Shown: piece after piece, positions 7,952 through 16,702 of the stretch
Layout of the letters: each line of letters starts with the position of its first letter
Position numbering within the stretch: position 1 is the first letter of the stretch
NCBI GenBank assembly: GCA_002492525.1
Contig: DKZA01000045.1
Span: 1 to 34,252, forward strand
DNA length: 34,252 nt
Origin: Lachnospiraceae bacterium UBA7086
GTDB lineage: Bacteria; Bacillota; Clostridia; Lachnospirales; Lachnospiraceae
Direction of reading: 5' to 3'
Notes under the pieces: generated by a model
Database searches by the model: none
What the model was told of the DNA's origin: nothing
Seen by the model: the letters and a program-made list of their open reading frames with translations, nothing else
Position numbers and translations under genes: made by a program

Positions 7952-9493
7952 CTATTTCTTTTTTTCATATGTCTTAAAGAAAATGTCCCGTTCCACCACG
8001 TAAATATCATGTTTATCATCACACCGTACAGCCAGATAGTCTCCTGGTTTTCCCAACATATATTTCTCCTCATCCCAGGCTGTAAACACTTTGACCCTTT
8101 CAGTCAGTTCTTTGGCATGAATATGTGTGCCGCCGGTAGCGATACAGACCTTGGCATGATCGATCAGTTTCATGACCTGACCCGTGGCACGATTATGAAT
8201 GGTCGGCTCATACAGCAATTCACACTGTTTATGATCTTCACACTCATAATAGGGCCTTTGTGTGGCCTCGTATGACTTCACAAAACGTTCCCGGCGATTG
8301 GGGTACACTTCTCCCTTAATTCCAACCATAATAATAAGATTCTCTTCCACCACCATATCTACATCGCCCTCCAAGGTCCGAATGGTAATGGGCGTACCTA
8401 TGGGCAGCACTTCCGTAGCCTCCACATAGCCAAGCGGAATAGCCTTCTTCACAAATGGATGCATACCCGTAAGATCTATCTCATATTCCTTGGCATAGAT
8501 TACCTGACAGTGATCAAAATAATCATTGAGACGCTCGCTGAAAAAAGCTTCCGAGTGCAGTGTAGGATATGCTTCCTCGTACAAAGGCATACTGATAAAG
8601 CCGCCGGCCTTCTCCCGATGTCCGCCGCCGGATCCTACCCCTTCCGCCAAAAAAGCCGCCAATTCGTCAGCCTGAACCTCCTTGACACAACTGCGTACAG
8701 AAAACTTATATCCATCCTTTGTCTCATTATAGACCACACAACAGTATACTTCCGCCACCTGAATCAGAAAATCACTGATCAACCCCAGGATATTTGGGTC
8801 GCAGGGTTTGGATTTAATGATCGCATAATTATAGTCATCATTATAAATATGCCGAATCATAGCCACCCCGGCTACTTCCAGTTCCTGCAAAGAAAGATTG
8901 GAATTGCGAAACAGAGTGATCAGCGTTTTTTCTACGGGAACTGCCTCCCGCATATCCATATCCAAAGGATTAAAGATTTCGGCAAACTGATTGGTATCCG
9001 TAAACAATCCATAATACAAGGCTGTCCCAAGATTCACATCCTTTATTTCATATCCGGCTCCACATAAAAGCTGCCACACAAGAGTAGAACAGCTTCCCAG
9101 ATGAGGATTGATCTCGCTTTTTCCCACAGGAGATACCTCTACCTGATGATGATCGATTACGGCCACATGCTTGGCTTTTAACTTTGTTACATTGCCTGCC
9201 CCATACTGACAGTCTACCGTAATCAATAATCCCTGCACACACCCTTCCGGCTCCTGGCTTAAGAAGGTAACGGCATCCTCTATATAAGCAACCGGAATCT
9301 GCAAATGTTCCACCATCAGCAGCAGGTTAGACTTCTGAATCTTATTTTTACCGCTGTAAATAAGACGCACCTTCCTGCCCATATCCTGAAAATACCGATA
9401 CAGGGCATAACCCGATGCAAGTGCATCCGCATCGGGATTGTCATGACACTGAATTGTTACCGGATCATATCCGTGTAGTTCTGCTAATTGCAT
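7952..9493 (-). CDS. DHH-family phosphoesterase with C-terminal extension
   Basis: The N-terminal DHH domain shows DNPDADAL (residues 18-25) and VIDHHQ (112-117), both metal-binding motifs, and a DHHA1 domain with GSGGGHREKAGG (about 290-300). Proteins like this (NrnA, GdpP C-terminal part) cleave short RNAs or cyclic dinucleotide products using manganese. After about residue 335 there is an extension of about 175 residues, ending in PGDYLAVRCDD...IYVVERDIFFKTYE, which I cannot assign. Start chosen at ATG 9493 because GGAGGGGG stands 3-5 nt upstream; a GTG at 9535 lacks support. Length is then 513. The TIR gene follows after 65 nt. A promoter at 9979-10007 could give a long leader antisense to the XRE gene. 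Confidence 0.85.
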   Translation of the reverse strand: MQLAELHGYDPVTIQCHDNPDADALASGYALYRYFQDMGRKVRLIYSGKNKIQKSNLLLMVEHLQIPVAYIEDAVTFLSQEPEGCVQGLLITVDCQYGAGNVTKLKAKHVAVIDHHQVEVSPVGKSEINPHLGSCSTLVWQLLCGAGYEIKDVNLGTALYYGLFTDTNQFAEIFNPLDMDMREAVPVEKTLITLFRNSNLSLQELEVAGVAMIRHIYNDDYNYAIIKSKPCDPNILGLISDFLIQVAEVYCCVVYNETKDGYKFSVRSCVKEVQADELAAFLAEGVGSGGGHREKAGGFISMPLYEEAYPTLHSEAFFSERLNDYFDHCQVIYAKEYEIDLTGMHPFVKKAIPLGYVEATEVLPIGTPITIRTLEGDVDMVVEENLIIMVGIKGEVYPNRRERFVKSYEATQRPYYECEDHKQCELLYEPTIHNRATGQVMKLIDHAKVCIATGGTHIHAKELTERVKVFTAWDEEKYMLGKPGDYLAVRCDDKHDIYVVERDIFFKTYEKKK

Positions 9494-9652
9494 AACCCCC
9501 TCCATGCCTTTGTTCGCCAAAGGCTGTCCTTTCACACTTTTTTCTTATATTTCTCATGTATATGTTGTTATTTATATCATATCATTTGTTACTTCTCGCA
9601 TTATTTACTATTTTTCGTTAATACTTACAATAAAACTATTGGAGGAAATATC

Positions 9653-9901
9653 ATGAAACAAGCTCATTCCGCATCCCAATACTCTTTCGAGTACACAGAA
9701 CTGGGATACAACATCGCTTATTACAGAAAACATAGAAATCTGACGCAGGAACAGCTTGCAGAAATGGTGGATATCAGCCGTCAGCACCTGGGTGCCATCG
9801 AGGCTCCAAACATCATCCGCCCACTTTCGTTAGATCTTCTGTTTGCCATCGCCAACGCATTGAAAGTAGAACCTTACAAGCTGTTTATCTTTAATCGGTA
9901 A
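9653..9901 (+). CDS. Small XRE-family helix-turn-helix regulator
   Basis: This 82-residue protein is essentially one HTH_3 domain: LGYNIAYYRKHRNLTQEQLAEMVDISRQHLGAIE (residues 17-50), then LDLLFAIANALKVEPYKLF. It should bind DNA as a dimer; no ligand domain is present. ATG 9653 has GGAGG seven nucleotides upstream. It is divergent from the DHH gene (160 nt away) and is followed by a strong terminator. A TACAAT -10-like sequence at 9626-9631 lacks a clear -35. It may regulate its divergent neighbour; that is inference from position only. Confidence 0.9.
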   Translation: MKQAHSASQYSFEYTELGYNIAYYRKHRNLTQEQLAEMVDISRQHLGAIEAPNIIRPLSLDLLFAIANALKVEPYKLFIFNR

Positions 9902-9916
9902 TGTGCTTCACAGTAC

Positions 9917-9954
9917 AGTATGCGGTCTGTTTACATCCTTCCGCATACTTTTTT
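9917..9954 (+). terminator. Intrinsic terminator after the XRE gene
   Basis: AGTATGCGG (9917-9925) pairs perfectly with CCGCATACT (9941-9949) and six T follow. On the minus strand the same stem lacks a T-tail, so it should stop only plus-strand transcripts. Confidence 0.9.
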
Positions 9955-9978
9955 CTGTTTCTACGCACCTCTATCCTA

Positions 9979-10007
9979 TTTATATCACATCGGCAGACAA
10001 AATGCAA
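9979..10007 (-). promoter_or_regulatory. Minus-strand promoter downstream of mtnA, antisense to the XRE gene
   Basis: TTGCAT (10007-10002), a 17-nt spacer and TATAAA (9984-9979) with TGA directly before it (extended -10). The predicted start is near 9972. The first minus-strand gene downstream is the DHH gene at 9493, so the RNA would run antisense across the whole XRE gene. No minus-strand gene starts in between. Confidence 0.5.
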
Positions 10008-10021
10008 GCAGGATTTCTTTG

Positions 10022-11104
10022 TCAATCCGTAGAATTTTTCTTTGCAAAAATCTCTCTCAGCGACTCCGTATATGGCTCTCTTGCAATACCGTATTCTGTC
10101 ACGATACCGGCAATCAGATCATGATCTGTCACATCAAAGGCCGGATTGAACACTTTGACTCCTTCCGGTGCCATAGGTTTTTCATACCACATCTGTGTCA
10201 CCTCATGGGCCGGACGCTGCTCAATCACAATATCTTCTCCTGTAAGTGTATTCATATCAATCGTGGACGTGGGTGCACAGATATAGACCGGCACATGATA
10301 CCTTTTCGCCACCGTTGCTACCACCGAAGTGCCGATCTTATTTGCTGTATCCCCATTGGCCGCCACTCTGTCACAACCCACAAACACTGCGTTAACCCAG
10401 CCGTTTCGCATAACCGTTGCGGACATATTGTCACACAACAGGGTCACATCAACCCCGGATGCATAAAGTTCATAAGCCGTCAACCGGGCTCCCTGCAAAA
10501 GCGGTCTTGTCTCATCTGCATAAACACGGAAATGATACCCCCGCTCCTGCCCTAAATAGATAGGTGCCGTAGCCGTTCCATACTTGCAGGTTGCAAGCTG
10601 TCCCGCATTACAATGGGTTAAAATACCATCCCCCGGTTTCACCAGGGTCAAACCATATTCACCGATAGCCTTACAGACTTGAATATCCTCTTCTTTCATA
10701 GCCACAGACTCTGCCCGAAGAAGTTCTTTAATCTGTTCCACCGGTTTTTCCCGGTTTTCTATACACACTTTATCCATGCGGTTCAAAGCCCAGGACAAAT
10801 TCACCGCCGTGGGACGCGCCGAATTCAGATATTCTTTCTGTTGCAAAAATGCTTGATAAAAAAGTTCAAAATCCTGTTCCTTAATCTGTTTCGCCAGCAA
10901 ATACATGCCGAAAGCCGCCGCCACGCCGATGGCCGGTGCCCCGCGCACCTTAAGCAGATAAATAGCATCCCAGATTTCCTTGCCTGTATGCAGACTGATC
11001 AGTCTCGTCTCTCCCGGCAGTTTCGTCTGATCAATAATTTCCAATGCGCTGTTGTCATCATCCAACGCGACTGTCTCGTACTCCATAATACTTTTCTGAC
11101 TCAT
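10022..11104 (-). CDS. mtnA: S-methyl-5-thioribose-1-phosphate isomerase
   Basis: The 360-residue protein belongs to the eIF2B-like MtnA family, which isomerises the aldose methylthioribose-1-phosphate to the ketose in methionine salvage. Visible marks are DQTKLPGE (25-32), VRGAPAIG (53-60), ILTHCNAGQLAT with the catalytic cysteine C165, and GCDRVAANGDTANKIGT with the catalytic aspartate D245. Length is normal. GGAG lies just upstream of ATG 11104. No other methionine-salvage gene is nearby. In bacteria lacking the full pathway the enzyme can act on 5-deoxyribose-1-phosphate or in the DHAP shunt, which may fit an anaerobe. It is 37 nt after the 84-residue gene and probably co-transcribed with it. 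Confidence 0.9.
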   Translation of the reverse strand: MSQKSIMEYETVALDDDNSALEIIDQTKLPGETRLISLHTGKEIWDAIYLLKVRGAPAIGVAAAFGMYLLAKQIKEQDFELFYQAFLQQKEYLNSARPTAVNLSWALNRMDKVCIENREKPVEQIKELLRAESVAMKEEDIQVCKAIGEYGLTLVKPGDGILTHCNAGQLATCKYGTATAPIYLGQERGYHFRVYADETRPLLQGARLTAYELYASGVDVTLLCDNMSATVMRNGWVNAVFVGCDRVAANGDTANKIGTSVVATVAKRYHVPVYICAPTSTIDMNTLTGEDIVIEQRPAHEVTQMWYEKPMAPEGVKVFNPAFDVTDHDLIAGIVTEYGIAREPYTESLREIFAKKNSTD

Positions 11105-11141
11105 GATTCTCCATTCCGGAACGTTTATACGCCCTGCTGTC

Positions 11142-11396
11142 TTATTCCCGGTCGGGTTTCCCTGCGTTCATATCGGTATACATATCCAAAAGCCCCACTG
11201 TCTCCGACGCCGGCCTGCCATACATATGGCAGCAGGCATGAGAAACGTCTTTCTCCTTTTCTTCTTTATCGTCAAAGTTGACGCTCATACGGTATACGCC
11301 CTGGGAAGATTCCTGATCTAAATGCCGCATAACCTCCGCAATCATTGCTTCCTCATTTTGTCCTGTGTCTGCTGACTTCTCCTTATTTTCACCCAT
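11142..11396 (-). CDS. 84-residue hydrophilic protein, unknown
   Basis: The start ATG at 11396 is preceded by GAGG at 8 nt. The protein is acidic and lysine-rich in its first half (MGENKEKSADTGQNEEAM), has no signal or membrane segment, and contains a small Cys/His patch (SHACCHMYG, about 52-60) that could bind a metal. It lies 71 nt after the large membrane protein gene and 37 nt before mtnA on the same strand, so it is probably in one operon with them. I do not recognise the family. Confidence 0.65.
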   Translation of the reverse strand: MGENKEKSADTGQNEEAMIAEVMRHLDQESSQGVYRMSVNFDDKEEKEKDVSHACCHMYGRPASETVGLLDMYTDMNAGKPDRE

Positions 11397-11467
11397 AACA
11401 CAATCCTCGTTTCCGTCTCCGGCCGTTTTCCCTTCCTCTATGACAAATTTTCATCCTATTTATAGTT

Positions 11468-13102
11468 TCACGGTAATAAATCCCACAGACTTCCATATTC
11501 CTCATCTACCCTATCCAGGATTCTCTCCCAGTCTTCCTCTTTCAATTCAAAGAAGGCTCTCCCGGCCTCTGCGGACCTCTTTATATTTCCTCGAAGGGGC
11601 TCCACTTTAATATCTCCGGTCACCTTAAACAGCTCTTCTCCATCCATCTCCACAGAGAAATTCCTCACATCTACCTCATAGCTCTTCCCCGGCTTGATGT
11701 CATCAAATCCTCCCTCTGCAAGGAACTTATAGACACCCCACTCATCTTTCATGGATAAGTCTGCGCGAAATTCATCATACTCAGCATCAAAACAAACCGT
11801 ATACTTCATATCCAGCTCTTCGTCCATGACATTGCATTTCATATCTATTTCCGCATCATATTTATCCGCATCCGATGACAATGTCTGATCCATCTGCCAG
11901 GTAAATTCTATTTTTTCATCATCTTCATTCCAAAGCACAATCTGTCCGCGAATCAGATCAATACTTCTCTTCTGTCCCAGGAAAAGGAGCTCCCCTTCCA
12001 GTTCTATCTGATTATCCAGGAGTCTTACGGGCTCTTCAAACACAATTTTTCTGATATGGCCTCCCTGGTCTATATCAAACAAAAGACTGATATCGTCTCC
12101 CATATTGACCAACTGCAGATAGGAAAGAATATCATACATATCCTCGCCTAACATCTCTTCATAGCTTTCTAACAGATCCCTGAGCAGATGATTGACCTCC
12201 ATCGCATCAAAGATTACCCTGTATTTGCCCTTGCCGGCCTTCTCTATCCTGGCTTTCTGCAAACATGTTTCAAGATGATCGGAGTGCTGCCCCAGACTTT
12301 CCCTGACATCCTGCCAACTATGCACTGTCCTAAAATTCACGGTTTCCGGAAACAGGTCTATGGAGTAATCCTCATCCATCTCTCCAAACAAATAGGAATC
12401 TGCCCACATGGATCTGTTATACTGCTTTGCCACGTCCTCTGTCTCGATATATAAGTCCTCTATAAATAACTCCGGAATGGAAAAGCATACCACATCTTCG
12501 TCGCCATAGAAATTAAAATGGGCAAAGTCATAATTCATAATACTCAGACTGGCTGCCACATCCATCTCCTTGCGGCGCATATCTTTATAATAATCCACAT
12601 CCACGCCCAGCGTCATATCCCCATAGCCATAGGTATCCGCTGTAAAATTCAAACTGGCATCAATATGGCTGCCGTCTTCTTCCATCATTTGCGTAATTTC
12701 ATCTGCACCCAGCTTTTCCGCCAGAGGATTTTTCATCTGGACCCATTCCTGATCCATTTTCTCAAACCCCTTTTTAATCTTATAGGACGCAGAACTGACA
12801 TGAGAAATCCATCCTGCTCCCACACAGAGCAAGAGCAAGGCAAGCAACACTCCCAGTGCAATAAAAATCCCCTTTTTATGACTCTTCCTGGGCGGCAGAT
12901 AAGGCTGCACGGGAGGACCAAAAGAACTGATCTGTTCCGCCACATTCTGTTTTGGCGGCCTCTGTTCCCCATACGGCACATTCTGTATTCCATAGGGATT
13001 GCTTATCTGTGGCAGGCTTTTTTTCCCATAAGTATTATCCCACTGTGGTTCCTTTGCTGGCCCATTCCCCATTTCATTCTGATTTCTTCCTGTTTCGTCC
13101 AT
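11468..13102 (-). CDS. Single-pass membrane protein with large extracellular region, unknown
   Basis: The 544-residue protein has a cytoplasmic N terminus rich in proline, glutamine and asparagine (1-72), a basic stop (PRKSHKK, 71-77), one membrane span (about 78-99) and an acidic outer region of about 440 residues rich in beta-prone segments. Two portions of that outer region (about 140-260 and 370-500) look like tandem repeats of LppX/lipoprotein-like antiparallel sheet, but this is an impression only. The ATG follows GGAGGGGCT. A candidate promoter stands at 13149-13177. Proline-rich N-terminus plus one TM is a common build of uncharacterised envelope proteins in Lachnospiraceae. Confidence 0.75.
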   Translation of the reverse strand: MDETGRNQNEMGNGPAKEPQWDNTYGKKSLPQISNPYGIQNVPYGEQRPPKQNVAEQISSFGPPVQPYLPPRKSHKKGIFIALGVLLALLLLCVGAGWISHVSSASYKIKKGFEKMDQEWVQMKNPLAEKLGADEITQMMEEDGSHIDASLNFTADTYGYGDMTLGVDVDYYKDMRRKEMDVAASLSIMNYDFAHFNFYGDEDVVCFSIPELFIEDLYIETEDVAKQYNRSMWADSYLFGEMDEDYSIDLFPETVNFRTVHSWQDVRESLGQHSDHLETCLQKARIEKAGKGKYRVIFDAMEVNHLLRDLLESYEEMLGEDMYDILSYLQLVNMGDDISLLFDIDQGGHIRKIVFEEPVRLLDNQIELEGELLFLGQKRSIDLIRGQIVLWNEDDEKIEFTWQMDQTLSSDADKYDAEIDMKCNVMDEELDMKYTVCFDAEYDEFRADLSMKDEWGVYKFLAEGGFDDIKPGKSYEVDVRNFSVEMDGEELFKVTGDIKVEPLRGNIKRSAEAGRAFFELKEEDWERILDRVDEEYGSLWDLLP

Positions 13103-13148
13103 AGCCCCTCCATTTCCTCTCGCCTTCTACACATCCTATATCTCTTTC

Positions 13149-13177
13149 ATAGTAACATATTCCACGCAAAAACGGAA
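13149..13177 (-). promoter_or_regulatory. Candidate promoter for the membrane protein gene at 13102
   Basis: TTCCGT (13177-13172), a 17-nt spacer and TACTAT (13154-13149) with TG one base before it (extended -10). It lies between the butyrate-operon terminator and the gene. The -35 match is poor. Confidence 0.4.
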
Positions 13178-13185
13178 TGGCAAAA

Positions 13186-13243
13186 CCTAAAATAGCGGGG
13201 CCTTTACCTAAATGATTATCAAATCAAATAGAAAAGGCCCCGC
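13186..13243 (-). terminator. Terminator of the butyrate-synthesis operon
   Basis: GCGGGGCC (13243-13236 read on the minus strand) pairs with GGCCCCGC (13202-13195), extended by three A-T pairs, and TATTTTAGG follows. The loop is about 27 nt. The plus strand also has a T-rich tail (13249-13255), so it may work both ways. Confidence 0.7.
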
Positions 13244-13264
13244 CAGATTCTTTTTATATACTAT

Positions 13265-13402
13265 TTATCCGAGTCCGCAAAACGGATCTCGCAATTTTTA
13301 CGCTTATCCGGAGTCTACGGAGCAGAACTCATAATTCCTACCGCTTATCCGAGTCCGCGAAGCGGATCTCGCAAAGTTAATTTGCGAAGCAAATTTACTT
13401 TT
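13265..13402 (-). repeat. Three tandem REP-like units downstream of etfA
   Basis: Units at 13265-13295, 13302-13331 and 13343-13402 share GCTTATCCGAGTCCGC-N-GCGGATCTCGCAA. The third is complete, including the second hairpin TTTGCGAAGCAAA and the tail TTTACTTTT that touches the etfA stop codon. The middle unit is diverged but keeps the pairing. They lie between etfA and its terminator, so they are transcribed in the operon's 3' UTR. Confidence 0.75.
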
Positions 13403-13403
13403 C

Positions 13404-14450
13404 TTATTTTGCCGCCGCAATCTCAGCCTTTAATGCCTCCGTCAGCTTGGGCACGATCTTATTCAGGTCGCCTACTACACCGTAATCAGCCACATCGAAG
13501 ATAGGTGCATCCGCATCTTTATTGATCGCAATAATGATGTCAGACTCTTCCATACCTGCCACATGCTGAATCGCACCGGAGATACCGATTGCAAAATATA
13601 CGTTAGGACGAACCGTCTTGCCTGTCTGACCGACCTGAAGATCCTTGGGCTTCCAACCGGAATCCACCACTGCACGGGAACAGCTTACCGTACCACCGAT
13701 TACCTCAGCAAGATCTTCCAGAATCTTAAAGTTCTCCGGACTTCCCACGCCACGGCCGCCGGATACCAGAATCTTAGCATCCATGATATCTACTGTCTCA
13801 GCCACAGATTTTACAATGTCAAGAATCTCTACATACTTATTGTCCGGTGTGAAGCCGGGATTAAACTCTTCCACAACTGCCTTAGCACCCTTGACAGGCT
13901 CAATTTTCTGCATAACACCTGCACGTACTGTAGCCATCTGAGGACGGTTATAAGGACATGCGATGGTAGCGATGGTATTACCGCCGAAAGCAGGACGTGT
14001 CATCAGAAGCTGGTTATGTAACTGCTCCTGTCCGGGCACTGCCTGTAACGGGAAATCACCAATCTCCAGAACAGTACAGTCTGCTGTCAGACCGGTAGCC
14101 ACTCTTGCGGACACTCTCGGGCCTAAATCTCTGCCGATGGCAGTAGCACCTACCAGCATGATTTCAGGCTTATACTGATTGATCACGGAAGCAAGCGCAT
14201 GTGCGTAAGGCTCTGTTCTGTAATCTTTCAGTTCAGGGTCATCTACCACGATAACTTTATCTGCACCATACTCAGCGAGCTGATCAGCAAGTCCTTTAAT
14301 GCCGGAACCGATCAACACAGCCGTAACATCTGTACCTAAATCTTTAGCGAGGTCTTTTGCTTTGCCAAGTAATTCAAATGCAATACTGCTGATTTCATTA
14401 TCCACCTGCTGCGCAAAGACATATACACCCTTGTATTCTTCTAAATTCAT
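13404..14450 (-). CDS. etfA: Electron transfer flavoprotein, alpha subunit
   Basis: EtfA (348 residues) pairs with EtfB; with Bcd this complex couples crotonyl-CoA reduction by NADH to ferredoxin reduction (electron bifurcation) in butyrate-forming Clostridia. The FAD-binding C-terminal domain is clear: SGGRGVGSPENF, CSRAVVDSGW, QVGQTGKTVRPNVYFAIGISGAIQH and INKDADAPIFDVADYGVVGDL. ATG 14450 has GAGG six nucleotides upstream. It is the last gene of the operon, 95 nt after etfB; that gap includes a small hairpin, CCGAT-TGC-ATCGG at 14526-14538. REP-like repeats start right after the stop. Confidence 0.97.
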   Translation of the reverse strand: MNLEEYKGVYVFAQQVDNEISSIAFELLGKAKDLAKDLGTDVTAVLIGSGIKGLADQLAEYGADKVIVVDDPELKDYRTEPYAHALASVINQYKPEIMLVGATAIGRDLGPRVSARVATGLTADCTVLEIGDFPLQAVPGQEQLHNQLLMTRPAFGGNTIATIACPYNRPQMATVRAGVMQKIEPVKGAKAVVEEFNPGFTPDNKYVEILDIVKSVAETVDIMDAKILVSGGRGVGSPENFKILEDLAEVIGGTVSCSRAVVDSGWKPKDLQVGQTGKTVRPNVYFAIGISGAIQHVAGMEESDIIIAINKDADAPIFDVADYGVVGDLNKIVPKLTEALKAEIAAAK

Positions 14451-14545
14451 TTTTTACCTCATTTCTGCGCACTCTTTTACGCGTATTCTACTGAACTCAC
14501 AAACCAGCGTTTTCACACTGTCCGTCCGATTGCATCGGCCGTTTG

Positions 14546-15328
14546 TTAAATCACATGTTTAACTTTTAACTTGTCAACAATGTAGCTTACGGATTCATCA
14601 GGATCAAGAGTAACCTTTTCACCGGCACCTTTTCTGACTTTGTCAGATGCCTTGGCAATCTTTGTCGGTGAACCCTTCAGACCTAAGTTTGCATCGTCCA
14701 CATCCTTTAAGTCTGCTCTGCCCCATACGGTGATTTCCTGCTTGTACGCATCAAAGATTCCGCCGGGGGTCATATATCTGGGCTCATTCAACTCGGAAAG
14801 TGCCGTAATCAGGCAGGGCATCTTAGCCTTAAGTACATGATATCTGTCCTCATACTGACGCTCTACCACTACGCTGTCACCCTCAATCTTAATATTCTGT
14901 GCATAGGAAATTACCGGAATGTTAAGGTGCTCGGAAATCTGAGGACCTACCTGCGCCGTATCTCCGTCAATAGCCTGACGGCCGGTAATGATCAGATCAT
15001 ACTCCAGATTCCTGATTGCGCCTGCCAGTGTGGTGGAGGTTGCCCAGGTATCAGCACCGCCAAGAACTCTGTCTGTTACCAGAACACCCTTGTCAGCTCC
15101 CATAGCCATAGCCTCACGCAATACTTCTTCCGCCTTGGGAAGTCCCATGGTCACAACTGTTACTTCTGCACCGTACTGATCTTTTAATCTGAGTGCTGCT
15201 TCCAGACCTGCTTTATCATCCGGGTTCATGATTGTAAGCATAGCGCCTCTGTCGAGTGTTCCGTCAGGATTAAACTTAACGCCGCCCTTTGTATCAGGAA
15301 CCTGTTTAATACAAACAACAATTTTCAT
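14546..15328 (-). CDS. etfB: Electron transfer flavoprotein, beta subunit
   Basis: EtfB (260 residues) starts MKIVVCIKQVPDT and carries the signature GRQAIDGDTAQVGP (about 117-130) and PCLITALSELNEPRYM, typical of the beta subunit. In the Bcd-Etf complex this subunit holds the FAD that is reduced by NADH. AAGGAG lies about 10 nt before the ATG. It follows bcd after a 178-nt gap filled by a long nested hairpin and precedes etfA. Confidence 0.97.
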   Translation of the reverse strand: MKIVVCIKQVPDTKGGVKFNPDGTLDRGAMLTIMNPDDKAGLEAALRLKDQYGAEVTVVTMGLPKAEEVLREAMAMGADKGVLVTDRVLGGADTWATSTTLAGAIRNLEYDLIITGRQAIDGDTAQVGPQISEHLNIPVISYAQNIKIEGDSVVVERQYEDRYHVLKAKMPCLITALSELNEPRYMTPGGIFDAYKQEITVWGRADLKDVDDANLGLKGSPTKIAKASDKVRKGAGEKVTLDPDESVSYIVDKLKVKHVI

Positions 15329-15374
15329 TGTATTTCTCTCCTTATATTTTTATTATGTGCGCCGACCCTCTCAT

Positions 15375-15515
15375 ATAAGTAAGCCGGCACTCGAAAACAC
15401 TTCGTATTTTCTCGTTCGCGGTTCGCGGTGCGCCGCTCTTTGTCATTTGCCTTATGCATCTGCCCCTGCAAGCAGGGCACCTGCATCATGCAAATAACAA
15501 ACCGTCTTACTTAAG
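15375..15515 (-). repeat. Intercistronic nested hairpin repeat, bcd-etfB junction
   Basis: Outer arms (15376-15387 and 15502-15513) pair with one mismatch and the right arm includes the bcd stop codon. Inside, ATTTGC...CTGC (15445-15469) pairs imperfectly with 15471-15494 around an apex CTGC-AA-GCAG, and a separate hairpin (GAAAACAC-TTC-GTATTTTC) is followed by TCGTTCGCG. The same order of parts is seen at 16703-16828. Confidence 0.65.
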
Positions 15516-16658
15516 CAGTGCACCGGAGATTACCATGCGCTGTACTTCGCTGGTGCCTTCGTAAATCTCCGTAATCTTAGCATCACGCATCATACGCTCT
15601 ACATCGTACTCTCTGATGTAGCCGTAACCGCCGTGTAACTGTACTGCCTTGGTGGTCACTTCCATAGCTACTTCCGCAGCATACAATTTAGCCTTGGCAG
15701 CTTCCACGGAATATACCTTCTGGGTAGCCTTTGCCATAGCAGCCTTATATACCAGAAGCTGCGCAGCCTCTACCTTGGTAGCCATATCTGCAAGCTGGAA
15801 CTGTGTATTCTGGAAAGCACCGATGGCTCTGCCGAACTGCTTTCTCTCTTTTACATAGGCAATCGTGTTCTCCAATGCGCCCTCAGCAAGACCCAGCGCC
15901 TGAGAAGCGATACCGATACGGCCGCCATCCAGTGTATGCATGGCAATGTTAAAGCCCTTGCCCTGCTGTCCTAAGAGATTTTCCTTCGGGATACGGCAAT
16001 CTGTAAAGATCAGCTCGTAGGTGGATGAACCACGGATACCCATCTTCTTCTCTTTCGTACCGAAAGTAAAGCCGGGGGTTCCTTTTTCTACGATAAATGC
16101 GGAAATCTCTTTCTGCATCCTGCCGCGCTTCTCAACGGTACCGGTAATTGCGAAGATCACATACACGTCAGCCTCTTTACCGTTGGTGATAAAGCACTTG
16201 GAACCGTTAAGCACCCACTCCTCGCCGTCAAGTACAGCCTTAGTCTGCTGTCCCTGTGCGTCTGTACCAGCACCGGGCTCTGTCAGACCGAAAGCACCCA
16301 GTTTCTCGCCCTTGGCAAGGGGTACCAGATATTTCTGCTTCTGCTCTTCCGTACCATAGGTCATGATCGGATCGCAGCACAGGGAAGTATGTGCGGAAAC
16401 GATAACGCCTGTGGTACCGCATACCTTGGAGAGCTCCTCTACACACATAGCATATGTAAGAGGATCGCAGCCCTGTCCGCCATACTCCTTGGGAACAGGA
16501 ATACCAAGGAAACCTAATTTCGCCATCTTCTCAACGGTCGCTCTGGGAAAAGCCTCTGTCTCATCCACTTCCTGAGCGAGAGGTTTTACTTCTTTTTCAG
16601 CGAACTCTTTAAAAAGAGCTCTCGCCATTTCATGTTCTTTGCTTAAAGTAAAATCCAT
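15507..16658 (-). CDS. bcd: Butyryl-CoA dehydrogenase (short-chain acyl-CoA dehydrogenase)
   Basis: The 383-residue acyl-CoA dehydrogenase reduces crotonyl-CoA to butyryl-CoA with EtfAB. Family marks: FGLTEPGAGTDAQG, the ITNG FAD segment, KMGIRGSSTYELIF, RIGIASQALGLAEGAL, LHGGYGYIREYDVERMMRDAKITEIYEGTSEVQ with the catalytic glutamate in YEGT (E367). GGAGG stands 11 nt before ATG 16658. Its stop codon lies inside the stem of the hairpin that fills the gap to etfB, and a related hairpin lies upstream between hbd and bcd. Confidence 0.97.
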   Translation of the reverse strand: MDFTLSKEHEMARALFKEFAEKEVKPLAQEVDETEAFPRATVEKMAKLGFLGIPVPKEYGGQGCDPLTYAMCVEELSKVCGTTGVIVSAHTSLCCDPIMTYGTEEQKQKYLVPLAKGEKLGAFGLTEPGAGTDAQGQQTKAVLDGEEWVLNGSKCFITNGKEADVYVIFAITGTVEKRGRMQKEISAFIVEKGTPGFTFGTKEKKMGIRGSSTYELIFTDCRIPKENLLGQQGKGFNIAMHTLDGGRIGIASQALGLAEGALENTIAYVKERKQFGRAIGAFQNTQFQLADMATKVEAAQLLVYKAAMAKATQKVYSVEAAKAKLYAAEVAMEVTTKAVQLHGGYGYIREYDVERMMRDAKITEIYEGTSEVQRMVISGALLK

Positions 16659-16702
16659 GATTTTTTATTCCTCCATGTTTTATATTGTAGTCTGCCTGTA
16701 TT

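Noticed and set aside
9494..9535. GTG start for the DHH protein
   Set aside because: A strong GGAGGGGG directly precedes ATG 9493 and none supports the GTG.
13265..13402. CRISPR-like array
   Set aside because: Only three diverged palindromic units without regular unique spacers; they belong to the REP-like family.
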